Of a stretch of DNA of 36,839 bases, positions 26,802 to 33,566 are shown piece after piece (position 1 is the first letter of the stretch; every line of letters starts with the position of its first letter). The notes under the pieces were generated by a model. That model did no database searches. It was not told the DNA's origin and saw only the letters and a list, made by a program, of their open reading frames with translations. This DNA comes from Tetzosporium hominis (GTDB lineage Bacteria; Bacillota; Bacilli; Bacillales_A; Planococcaceae). The position numbers and the translations under genes were made by a program. Where the stretch lies: NCBI RefSeq assembly GCF_002265435.1, contig NZ_NOKQ01000201.1, forward strand, positions 1 to 36,839, given 5' to 3'.

Positions 26802-27869
26802 ATGGCAAAAAAACGCATACATTGGCTCGATGCAGCAAAAGGATTTCTCATGATTCTAGTTGTACTTGGGCATTACCCACACGAGATGCCATTTCCACTG
26901 ATCCAATATATTTACTGGTTTCATATGCCCGCTTTCTTCTTATTAAGTGGAATTTTCTTTAAAGAAGTGCACTCTCTCAAAGAAGCAAACGGAACTTTAA
27001 CAAAACGCTTTATGCAACTGTTATTCCCGTATTTCTTCTTTTTACTCGCAATCACTTCAGTTCGGTATTCTATCGAACTGGCCACTCTGAATTTTGATTG
27101 GCGTTGGTATGCAGAAGATTTCTTAAAGATTTTAATTGGTGGACGTTTTGCACGTGGTGCTTACGGGGTGATTTGGTTCATCACTACCCTATATTTCTCT
27201 TATGTAATCTTTACATTCTTGACTCTTTATACGAAACGCACGACACAATGGGCTGTCCTCTTCCTATTATATACGATTGCGCACATCCAAAGCTTTTGGG
27301 CAATGGACGTTGTAGGCGGCGCACCGGACCAAGCTAGTCAAGCAATTCCAATGTTGTGGAACCTGGACGTCGCTTTTATTGCCGTCGTGTACTTTGCAAT
27401 TGGAAGTTATTTAAAGTCGTTCTGGTTAGAAGTACCGAATAAAGTGGGAGTAGCAGGACTTTTCGTGACTATCATAGCAATAGCAGTCGATAAAATCGGC
27501 TGGATCGATTACCACCTGAGTCTGAAGTTTTTACGCTACAATCACTTCGTCTTGGACCTAGTAATCCCACTAGCGATGATTGTCGTATTTGTGTGGGTGT
27601 TCCAGTTGCTTGCTAAATACCTCGAAATGAAGCCTATGCAGTTTATTGAAAGTCACTCGATTGCCATCATGTACTTGCATATCTTTACGTATATGATTTT
27701 AAATGACTATTTCTTACTCGGACCTATTGGGTTTACCGTAGCAGGCATCGTGTTTCCAATACTTGCATCACTGGCTATTCAAAAACTCATTCCGCACGGC
27801 GAAGTCGTCTTAGGAAACATTTCTCGTCTCCGTGTAACGAAAAAGCAACTGAACCGTTCTAATGGCTAA
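26802..27869 (+). CDS. Acyltransferase-3 family membrane protein
   Basis: A 355-residue polytopic membrane protein of the acyltransferase 3 (OafA/YrhL-like) family, which moves acyl groups onto cell-surface sugars or polymers. About ten membrane helices. The N-terminus has the conserved pattern HWLDAAKGFLMILVVLGH with the putative catalytic His, then WFHMPAFFLLSGIFFK. There is no extracytoplasmic SGNH domain attached, but a free-standing SGNH hydrolase is encoded divergently next door. ATG at 26802 has AAAGGAGGG six bases upstream; an in-frame TTG before it is not needed. The lipoprotein gene follows by 12 bases. Confidence 0.85.
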   Translation: MAKKRIHWLDAAKGFLMILVVLGHYPHEMPFPLIQYIYWFHMPAFFLLSGIFFKEVHSLKEANGTLTKRFMQLLFPYFFFLLAITSVRYSIELATLNFDWRWYAEDFLKILIGGRFARGAYGVIWFITTLYFSYVIFTFLTLYTKRTTQWAVLFLLYTIAHIQSFWAMDVVGGAPDQASQAIPMLWNLDVAFIAVVYFAIGSYLKSFWLEVPNKVGVAGLFVTIIAIAVDKIGWIDYHLSLKFLRYNHFVLDLVIPLAMIVVFVWVFQLLAKYLEMKPMQFIESHSIAIMYLHIFTYMILNDYFLLGPIGFTVAGIVFPILASLAIQKLIPHGEVVLGNISRLRVTKKQLNRSNG

Positions 27870-27881
27870 AGGAGGACGAGG

Positions 27882-28346
27882 ATGATGAAAAAATGGTGGA
27901 TTATTTGGATGTTTGGAATTCTGCTACTTGCCGCTTGTGGCTCTACAGAAATGAATGAATCTTCAGGAGAGGGCGGCGAAGAAATGACTAATGAATTGAC
28001 ACAACAGATCAAAGAAGAGAATGGAGATTACTTTTTAGTGATTACCAATGGTACAGAGGAAGATGTCACATTAACTTTCACAAGTGGCCAGCAATTTGAG
28101 TACCAACTCTTTGATGACGCTGGAGAAACCGTCTATACGTATTCCATGAACAAAATGTTTACACAAGCTTTAAGCGAACAAGTCGTTGCTGCAGGAAAAT
28201 CTTGGGAACAACCACTCGACCTCAAGAATGAGCTTGCTTCTATGTCAGTTCCTGAAGGCACTTATCGTTTAGAAGTCTGGTCTTTAGCAGAGCAGTTCGA
28301 TGGTGAGAAAGTATCGATTGACGACTTTGAATGGTCTGGACAGTAA
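27882..28346 (+). CDS. Lipoprotein with BsuPI (intracellular proteinase inhibitor-like) domain
   Basis: A 154-residue lipoprotein: signal MMKKWWIIWMFGILLLAAC with lipobox Cys19, then a Ser/Glu/Gly linker and a beta-rich domain. The pattern LVITNGTEEDVTLTFTSGQ, then FEYQLFDDAGE and VVAAGKSWEQP matches the BsuPI family. Despite the historical name, surface BsuPI-domain proteins need not inhibit proteases. AAAGGAGG lies six bases before the ATG. It is cotranscribed with the acyltransferase and ends at a strong terminator. Confidence 0.85.
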   Translation: MMKKWWIIWMFGILLLAACGSTEMNESSGEGGEEMTNELTQQIKEENGDYFLVITNGTEEDVTLTFTSGQQFEYQLFDDAGETVYTYSMNKMFTQALSEQVVAAGKSWEQPLDLKNELASMSVPEGTYRLEVWSLAEQFDGEKVSIDDFEWSGQ

Positions 28347-28386
28347 AAAAAGCACTTCCCATTTTCTCTGGGAAGTGCTTTTTTAT
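28345..28386. terminator. Bidirectional terminator (lipoprotein / malG-type permease)
   Basis: AAAAAAGCACTTCCCA and TGGGAAGTGCTTTTTT arms with a seven-base loop between convergent genes. Confidence 0.95.
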
Positions 28387-29228
28387 TACCCTTTCGTTCC
28401 TCCAGCCGTTAGACCAGAAACGAAATACTTTTGGAACACTAAGAACAGCAACGCGATTGGAACCGATACTAAAACAGCACCAGCAGCAAACGTTGTGAAT
28501 GAGTTCCCGAACTGCTTTGCTACTAAGTCATAAAGACCAACAGCTAGTGTATACTGTTCATTTGAACGTAGTAAGATGCGTGCAATGATGAAGTCCCCTA
28601 ATGGGGCAATGAACGCGAACAAAGCAACTACCGAGATGATCGGTTTTGCAAGCGGCATGATAATCTGAATGAAGATACGGAAATGTCCTGCCCCGTCCAT
28701 ACGAGCCGATTCGTCCAAGTCTTTAGGGATGGTATCCAAGTACCCTTTCATTAACCACGTACTCATAGGAATTTGTCCACCTACATAGAACAAGATCAAT
28801 CCAAGGTGCGTATCAATTAACTGAAGACGTGTTGCCAATACAAAGATAGCAATAAGAGCTGCAAAGTTTGGAATCATTTGCAGAATTAAAAACGTCATCA
28901 ACCCGTTTTTGCGTCCCACGAATCGATATCGGGAAAACGAATAGGCTGTAAATGATACTAAAATGACTGAGAAAATCATTGTCATCAAACTGATTTTCAT
29001 AGAGTTCCAATACCATAACAAGTAATTAGAGCTTTCTAAATCAAATAAGAGTTGATAATGCTTTAGTGTTGGATTATCAGGGAAAATCTTAGAACTATTC
29101 AAGCTATTCCCAGGGTTGAAGGAAGAACCTAAAACCCAAAGAAGTGGATACAACACAATAGCAGCCATTATCAAAATAATCAGGTAGGAAATGGTCAAAC
29201 GAATGAGTTTGCTTTGTTTCTTCGTCAT
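28386..29228 (-). CDS. Maltodextrin-type ABC transporter permease (MalG/MdxG-like)
   Basis: A 280-residue inner permease of the carbohydrate CUT1 class with six membrane helices. The coupling EAA loop reads DTIPKDLDESARMDGAGHFR and contacts the missing ATPase. The C-terminus FVSGLTAGGTKG is typical of MalG/GanQ/MdxG. Its start overlaps the MalF-type stop by one base (TAATG). The sugar is most likely a maltodextrin, with galactan oligosaccharides (GanQ) as the main alternative. Confidence 0.9.
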   Translation of the reverse strand: MTKKQSKLIRLTISYLIILIMAAIVLYPLLWVLGSSFNPGNSLNSSKIFPDNPTLKHYQLLFDLESSNYLLWYWNSMKISLMTMIFSVILVSFTAYSFSRYRFVGRKNGLMTFLILQMIPNFAALIAIFVLATRLQLIDTHLGLILFYVGGQIPMSTWLMKGYLDTIPKDLDESARMDGAGHFRIFIQIIMPLAKPIISVVALFAFIAPLGDFIIARILLRSNEQYTLAVGLYDLVAKQFGNSFTTFAAGAVLVSVPIALLFLVFQKYFVSGLTAGGTKG

Positions 29229-30508
29229 TACATCATATCCTCCTCTTGGAACGACTTCGTTCGTTTAAACTGCCATAACGCTACGGTAATAACAATGATA
29301 GAAAGAATCATGGTGATTGCGGCAGCTTTTCCATATTGAGCACTTGTCATCGTCAAGCGGTAGATCCATGAAATCAAGATATCCGTACCGCCCGCATTCT
29401 GACTCGGAAGTGCCGGGCCTCCTCCATTGAATAGGAAGATAACATTGAAGTTGTTAAAGTTAAAGGTATATTGCGTAATAAGAATCGGTGCTGTCGCATA
29501 AAGAACTAACGGCAGTGTGATGGAGAAGAATTTTTGGAATACAGAAGCTCCGTCCACATCTGCTGCTTCATATAATTCTTCTGGAATCGACTGTAAGATC
29601 CCTGTCGTCATAGCGAAAATGAACGGGAATCCTAACCATGTCTGAATCATGATTAGTGCAAGACGCGTGAACGTCTCATTTGTCATCCAAGGGATAGGAT
29701 CCATACCAATCATCGGTAAGACAACTTTATTAATAGCCCCTAAATCGTTAAACATTCCAGAGAAAATCAGGATCGTGATAAATGATGGCACTGCCCACGG
29801 TAAAATCATGATGGTACGGAACAGCACTTTTCCTTTCAAGTCTTTCTGATTGATTAGAATCGCCAAGAAAATTCCAAGGGCTACTTGTAAAGTCGTAGCT
29901 CCAAACGTCCACACAATCGTCCATGTTAAAACAGAGAAGAATGTAGAACGCCAAACTTCTAATGCGAAAATATCTTTAAAGTTTTGAAGTCCTACCCAGT
30001 CCACTAAGTTCGCTGGTGGTGAGTGGTACAAATCATAGTTCGTAAACGCTAGTAGCAATACAAAGATGATCGGGAAAATAACTACAAAGATCAATAAGAA
30101 GAATCCTGGTGAAATCATCAAGTAAGGGAATCCATTATCGATCAGGTTATGGTATTGCTTTCTGACTGAGTTGACGCCTTCACCAAGGTCACGGCGTTTT
30201 CCGTTGTGATACGCATCATAAAGATTGAAAGCATAAATCCCTAATCCCATAACGGTCAGGATTACAGCAATGATTCCATCAATCAATAAGAAAATAGAGT
30301 GGTCAAGCTTTGGAATCTCTCCTAAAGTAAATAACCCCCAGTAGCCAACTCCCATATATTCAAAAAATACTGAGCCAAATGAAACAGCCAAAATCAGAAA
30401 GACAAGACCTTTAAGAATTTGTTTATTATAAAATTGCCCGAATCCTGGCAGGATAGATAATAGCAGCGCCGTTTTACGATGCTTTTTGGAAGATGTTGAA
30501 TCTTTCAT
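29228..30508 (-). CDS. Maltodextrin-type ABC transporter permease (MalF/MdxF-like)
   Basis: A 426-residue permease. A short hydrophobic N-terminal region (KTALLLSILPGFGQFYNKQI, then two helices) precedes the canonical six-helix CUT1 permease core. The EAA loop is EELYEAADVDGASVFQKFF. The extended N-terminus matches B. subtilis MdxF/GanP-type proteins. AGGAGG lies nine bases before the ATG. It follows the binding-protein gene after 114 bases that hold a strong hairpin. Confidence 0.9.
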   Translation of the reverse strand: MKDSTSSKKHRKTALLLSILPGFGQFYNKQILKGLVFLILAVSFGSVFFEYMGVGYWGLFTLGEIPKLDHSIFLLIDGIIAVILTVMGLGIYAFNLYDAYHNGKRRDLGEGVNSVRKQYHNLIDNGFPYLMISPGFFLLIFVVIFPIIFVLLLAFTNYDLYHSPPANLVDWVGLQNFKDIFALEVWRSTFFSVLTWTIVWTFGATTLQVALGIFLAILINQKDLKGKVLFRTIMILPWAVPSFITILIFSGMFNDLGAINKVVLPMIGMDPIPWMTNETFTRLALIMIQTWLGFPFIFAMTTGILQSIPEELYEAADVDGASVFQKFFSITLPLVLYATAPILITQYTFNFNNFNVIFLFNGGGPALPSQNAGGTDILISWIYRLTMTSAQYGKAAAITMILSIIVITVALWQFKRTKSFQEEDMM

Positions 30509-30558
30509 TCGGCCTAGCCTCCTATAGTGCAGTGCACGTAATACTCAAATCTATGTAC

Positions 30559-30609
30559 AAAAAAATAGGAAGGAAAAGCGGTGGCACCGAAGTACCTGTC
30601 CGCTTTTCC
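30559..30609 (-). terminator. Intercistronic hairpin/attenuator between binding protein and permeases
   Basis: The minus strand has GGAAAAGCGG ... CCGCTTTTCC enclosing GGTAC-TTCG-GTGCC with a C(UUCG)G tetraloop, then TTCCTATTTTTTT. The structure can stop most transcription and protect the upstream mRNA, giving more binding protein than permease, as in other sugar importers. Confidence 0.75.
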
Positions 30610-30622
30610 ACCTAATTAGGAA

Positions 30623-31909
30623 TTAGTGATTTGTTTCAATGTTTGTCTTGATTTGATCAACAGCTTCATCTAAAGCAGATTTAGCATCCGCTTTTTCTGT
30701 TGCAATTGTTTGTAGAGCTGAAGCCATTGGGCCCCAAACCTCGCCCATTTCTGGGATGTTAGGCATTGGAACTGCATATTGAGATTGTAATGCTACTGCT
30801 TTTGCGCCTTCGTTGTCAGCGATCGCTGGATCTTCAACTAGAGCAACGTTTGCAGGAATCTCAGATACTGCTTCAAAACGAGCAAGTGATACTTCATCAC
30901 TTGTTAAGTGTTCGATTAATTTTGTTGACCAGTATGGATACTCAGTGAATGCAGTCACGTTCCAACCTTTAACACCCATGAATGTTTTCATTGGCTCGCC
31001 GTTTGGAAGTGTTGGCATTGCTGATACACCGATATCGATACCAGCGTCACGCATACCTTGGAATGCCCAAGGACCGTTCATAACTGAAGCTACTTTACCG
31101 TCGTTGAATAAGCCGTCCATTGCTGCTCCACCTGTTTCACCTACGATAGCTTTAGGGAATAGTCCTTCAGCATACCATTGTTGAATGTAGTCAGCACCTT
31201 CTACTGCGCCTTCGTTGTTTAGACCGATGTCTTCACGATCTAGACCATCAGCAGTTTCTTTGAACACGTAACCACCCATACCACCTAGTACAGCGTGTGA
31301 GAAGTAGAAGTTATCCCATAGTGCTAAGAAACCGTAGTTGTCACCTGAAGTGAAATCTTTAGAGAATGTGTAAAGCTCGTCCATTGTAGCTGGAGCTTCT
31401 TCCATTAATGCTTTGTTGTAAATAAATACTGGTGTTTCAGTTGCTTTTGGTAATCCGTAAAGAGCACCGTTGTACATTTGAGCTGATACTGCAGACTCAC
31501 TGTAGCGAGCTAAAATATCCTCTTCAACTGTAATTTCTTGAATCAAACCTTCTGTTACAACTTGACCAATTTGGTCATGTGGAAGTGTTACAATATCAGG
31601 AGCGCTTCCCGCTGGACCATCTAAACGTAGTTGGTCACGGATTGCATCTGCCATGTTTAACTCTTTAAATTCAACTTGAATTCCGTGTTCTTCTTCAAAT
31701 GATGCAATTGCATCTTCTAACCAGCCTGCAGACTTGTCAATGTCTTCCCAAATAACAAGTTTCTCTGGCTTTTCTTCTGTAACTGCTTGTTCAGTTCCAG
31801 AATCAGACCCCTCTGGTGTTTCTGCCTGTTCTTCACGATCTGGTGCACAAGCTGCAACAATCATCGCGACGAAAAGTGCTAGCAACAATACTAACCAATT
31901 CTTTTTCAT
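30623..31909 (-). CDS. Maltodextrin-type extracellular solute-binding lipoprotein (MalE/MdxE-like)
   Basis: A 428-residue lipoprotein of the cluster 1 sugar-binding family. The signal sequence ends LFVAMIVAAC (lipobox Cys21), followed by an acidic Ser/Thr/Glu linker. The mature domain has LVIWEDIDKSAGWLEDAIASF, SAPDIVTLPHDQIG, YGLPKATETPVFIYNK and MNGPWAF, typical of maltose/maltodextrin binders. GAGGAGGGG precedes the ATG. It is the first gene of the three-gene importer; two LacI-type operators lie upstream. No MsmX-type ATPase or glycosidase is encoded in the window, so a shared ATPase must act in trans. Confidence 0.9.
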   Translation of the reverse strand: MKKNWLVLLLALFVAMIVAACAPDREEQAETPEGSDSGTEQAVTEEKPEKLVIWEDIDKSAGWLEDAIASFEEEHGIQVEFKELNMADAIRDQLRLDGPAGSAPDIVTLPHDQIGQVVTEGLIQEITVEEDILARYSESAVSAQMYNGALYGLPKATETPVFIYNKALMEEAPATMDELYTFSKDFTSGDNYGFLALWDNFYFSHAVLGGMGGYVFKETADGLDREDIGLNNEGAVEGADYIQQWYAEGLFPKAIVGETGGAAMDGLFNDGKVASVMNGPWAFQGMRDAGIDIGVSAMPTLPNGEPMKTFMGVKGWNVTAFTEYPYWSTKLIEHLTSDEVSLARFEAVSEIPANVALVEDPAIADNEGAKAVALQSQYAVPMPNIPEMGEVWGPMASALQTIATEKADAKSALDEAVDQIKTNIETNH

Positions 31910-31939
31910 AATGCCCCTCCTCTAGGTTTTCCCCACTCA

Positions 31940-31953
31940 TGCAAGCGTTTGCA
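31940..31953. promoter_or_regulatory. cre/LacI-family operator 2
   Basis: TGCAAGCGTTTGCA, a near-perfect palindrome fitting the catabolite-responsive element (WTGNNANCGNWNNCAW) and maltose-type LacI-family operators. It lies in the leader about 30 bases before the binding-protein start. Confidence 0.8.
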
Positions 31954-32032
31954 CAAAGCACACAATAAAATTCCACTCTAGTTCTTTCTGGATCTTTCTA
32001 TGTAATCCATTTCGAATTGTGGGTGAAAGCAG

Positions 32033-32046
32033 TGAAAACGTTTGCA
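32033..32046. promoter_or_regulatory. cre/LacI-family operator 1
   Basis: TGAAAACGTTTGCA, a second cre-type site just downstream of the predicted transcription start and 93 bp from the other copy. It is well placed for repression by CcpA or an MdxR-like regulator. Confidence 0.8.
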
Positions 32047-32059
32047 TAAATTTAACTTT

Positions 32060-32087
32060 ATTATAGCGTGAATTCATAAGATTACAA
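32060..32087 (-). promoter_or_regulatory. Promoter of the sugar importer operon
   Basis: TTGTAA (32082-32087), a 16-bp spacer and TATAAT (32060-32065) on the minus strand, followed by operator 1. Confidence 0.75.
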
Positions 32088-32162
32088 TGCTTTTTTTCAT
32101 GTTTTCTGTAAAATTGGGAGTTTCGATTCACATGGTACTTTAAAATATCCGAACTTTACAAT

Positions 32163-32195
32163 AAAAAAGTCCATCCCATCTTCATAGGAAGGACT
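32163..32195 (-). terminator. Terminator of the GyrI-like gene
   Basis: The minus strand has AGTCCTTCC and GGGATGGACT arms (one bulge) followed by TTTTTT; the 5' arm begins just after the stop codon. Confidence 0.75.
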
Positions 32196-32715
32196 ATCGA
32201 ACAGCTAAATAGACGTCTACCTCGTTAACACTTGTAAAAGGATTGTAGGAAAGACTCCATTCTTCTAAATCAAATCCAAGAGGTGTATATTCTTGATGTT
32301 CTTCACAAAATGCAAATAAATAATCATGAGTGTCATGAATCTCTTGTGGGCTACCCATATGTTTTGCTTTCATGTAATGACATGCTGGAACTGTATAACT
32401 GACCATGTTGTCAGGTAGTGATAGCGCTTTTCTTACTTTGTATCCGATAATATGCTTAAATCGATCTTGTCGAGGATTGAAGTGTTCCGTAAGTGGATAG
32501 GACTGGATGAATGTGACTTCATCTGTCATTCGGTCTGGTACAAGATCTTTATGTAGCACTAACTCATTGTAATACGCTAAGTCGAGCTTATTCTTTTCAA
32601 GCTCTACTAGACTGGCTTCAAACTGATATCCGACAATCGTAAAAGCATCACGCTTCAAAAGCTTGGGTTGCATCTTTGTTCCCTCCATTAAATGCGTCAT
32701 CTCTACTTGAACCAT
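32194..32715 (-). CDS. GyrI-like / AraC effector-binding domain protein
   Basis: A 173-residue soluble protein resembling stand-alone effector-binding (GyrI-like, SMART AraC_E_bind) domains: KRDAFTIVGYQFEA at the start, RFKHIIGYKV, the VPACHYMKAKHMGSP strand and the final EWSLSYNPFTSVNEVDVYLAVR. There is no DNA-binding helix-turn-helix. Such proteins bind hydrophobic ligands or, in some cases, hydrolyse them. AGGAGG lies seven bases before the ATG at 32715. It is divergent from the copper-storage gene; any link is speculative. Confidence 0.7.
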   Translation of the reverse strand: MVQVEMTHLMEGTKMQPKLLKRDAFTIVGYQFEASLVELEKNKLDLAYYNELVLHKDLVPDRMTDEVTFIQSYPLTEHFNPRQDRFKHIIGYKVRKALSLPDNMVSYTVPACHYMKAKHMGSPQEIHDTHDYLFAFCEEHQEYTPLGFDLEEWSLSYNPFTSVNEVDVYLAVR

Positions 32716-32885
32716 CTTCCGTCCTCCTTTTTACGCTTCTATAGTGTCATTCGAAATAATACTTTATTTTCAGGGGGTCTTTACCTGAGTATAGCAAATG
32801 ACTGTTCTCTCAAAATTGGGAAATGTTTTAAACTAGTATTCTTAGGGAAGGATACAACTAACGACTAATGGAGGAGGAATACGTA

Positions 32886-33209
32886 ATGAACTCAGACTCT
32901 CAGCAACTGCTTTCTACCTTACATGACTGCGCAGCCGCTTGTAATCACTGTTTTGATGCATGCCTTCAGGAAGAAGATGTGAAGATGATGGCAGAATGCA
33001 TTCGATTAGACCGGGAGTGTGCCGATTTTTGCTCTTATTTAGAACAGGCAATCATGAGAAACTCACCGTTTATCAAACAACTGGCTGCACTTTGTGCGGA
33101 AATCTGTGAAGCTTGTGCAGATGAATGTGGAAAGCATGATCACGAACATTGTCAGCATTGTGCAAAAGCGTGCAAGGCATGTGCGGAAGCTTGCCGTCAA
33201 TTTGCTTAA
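32886..33209 (+). CDS. Four-helix-bundle copper-binding protein (Csp-like, DUF326)
   Basis: A 107-residue cytosolic protein with 16 cysteines spaced along four helices: CAAACNHCFDAC, CIRLDRECADFC, CAEICEACADEC, and CQHCAKACKACAEAC. This is the pattern of bacterial copper-storage proteins (Csp3/YhjQ type), which bind many Cu(I) ions inside a helical bundle. There is no signal peptide. The ATG at 32886 has GGAGGAGG eight bases upstream; six in-frame codons before it cover the ribosome site. Single gene with its own terminator. No CsoR or CopA-type gene is visible beside it. Confidence 0.9.
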   Translation: MNSDSQQLLSTLHDCAAACNHCFDACLQEEDVKMMAECIRLDRECADFCSYLEQAIMRNSPFIKQLAALCAEICEACADECGKHDHEHCQHCAKACKACAEACRQFA

Positions 33210-33217
33210 GATTTTAT

Positions 33218-33250
33218 TGGCCGTCCTAAATAGGGCGGCTATTTCTTTTG
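33218..33250 (+). terminator. Terminator of the copper-storage gene
   Basis: GCCGTCC-TAAATA-GGGCGGC followed by TATTTCTTTT. It overlaps the 3' end of the convergent small toxin gene, so the same stem may end both transcripts. Confidence 0.8.
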
Positions 33251-33334
33251 GGTGAAGGAGTACGATAAGGCCAATATACTTACAATCAATGTTCCAAAAC
33301 CAATCATCATAGAGATCCCTTCAAAAAATGTCAT
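33239..33334 (-). CDS. Putative holin-like toxin (31-residue membrane peptide, type I TA type)
   Basis: A 31-residue peptide: MTFFEGISMMIGFGTLIVSI followed by LALSYSFTQKK. The short polar head, one membrane helix and Lys-Lys tail match the small putative holin-like toxin family of Firmicutes, related to TxpA/BsrG-type toxins of type I toxin-antitoxin systems. AAAGAGGTGAGG lies just upstream of the ATG. The promoter 25-55 bases further up is strong and carries a LexA-box-like palindrome. The gene lies between the copper-storage gene (convergent) and the tRNA-Ala terminator. An antisense RNA antitoxin is expected for the family but was not clearly located; read-through from the copper gene would be antisense. 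Confidence 0.65.
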   Translation of the reverse strand: MTFFEGISMMIGFGTLIVSILALSYSFTQKK

Positions 33335-33360
33335 TTGCCTCACCTCTTTCATGTGAGTTC

Positions 33361-33390
33361 ATTATATCGTACATATGTTCGTATTTTCAA
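33361..33390 (-). promoter_or_regulatory. Promoter of the holin-like toxin gene
   Basis: TTGAAA (33385-33390), an 18-bp spacer and a perfect TATAAT (33361-33366) on the minus strand. Confidence 0.75.
33368..33381. promoter_or_regulatory. LexA (SOS) box-like palindrome in the toxin promoter
   Basis: The minus strand reads CGAACATATGTACG, one base off the Gram-positive LexA consensus CGAACRNRYGTTYG. It fills the spacer between -35 and -10, the classic position for repression. Confidence 0.5.
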
Positions 33391-33415
33391 CAAAAGAAAA
33401 ACGGCTTTACGCCGT
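33391..33415 (-). terminator. tRNA-Ala terminator
   Basis: The minus strand has ACGGC-GTAAA-GCCGT followed by TTTTCTTTTG. Confidence 0.8.
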
Positions 33416-33437
33416 ATTTCAATTTTCCCAAGTTGTA

Positions 33438-33510
<73 letters not shown>

Positions 33511-33520
33511 GTGCTCTCTC

Positions 33521-33549
33521 ATTTTAGCGGAACACGGGCAGTTTGAAAA
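33521..33549 (-). promoter_or_regulatory. tRNA-Ala promoter
   Basis: TTTTCA (33544-33549), a 17-bp spacer and TAAAAT (33521-33526) on the minus strand, ending about 10 bases before the tRNA. Confidence 0.5.
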
Positions 33550-33566
33550 GAACAATTTGAACTTAA

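Noticed and set aside
30570-30610. Plus-strand sequence AGCGGTGGCACCG followed by TGTCCGC, resembling a T-box antiterminator/terminator motif.
   Set aside because: No plus-strand gene follows, there is no specifier stem upstream, and the T-run is on the minus strand. It is explained by the intercistronic hairpin.
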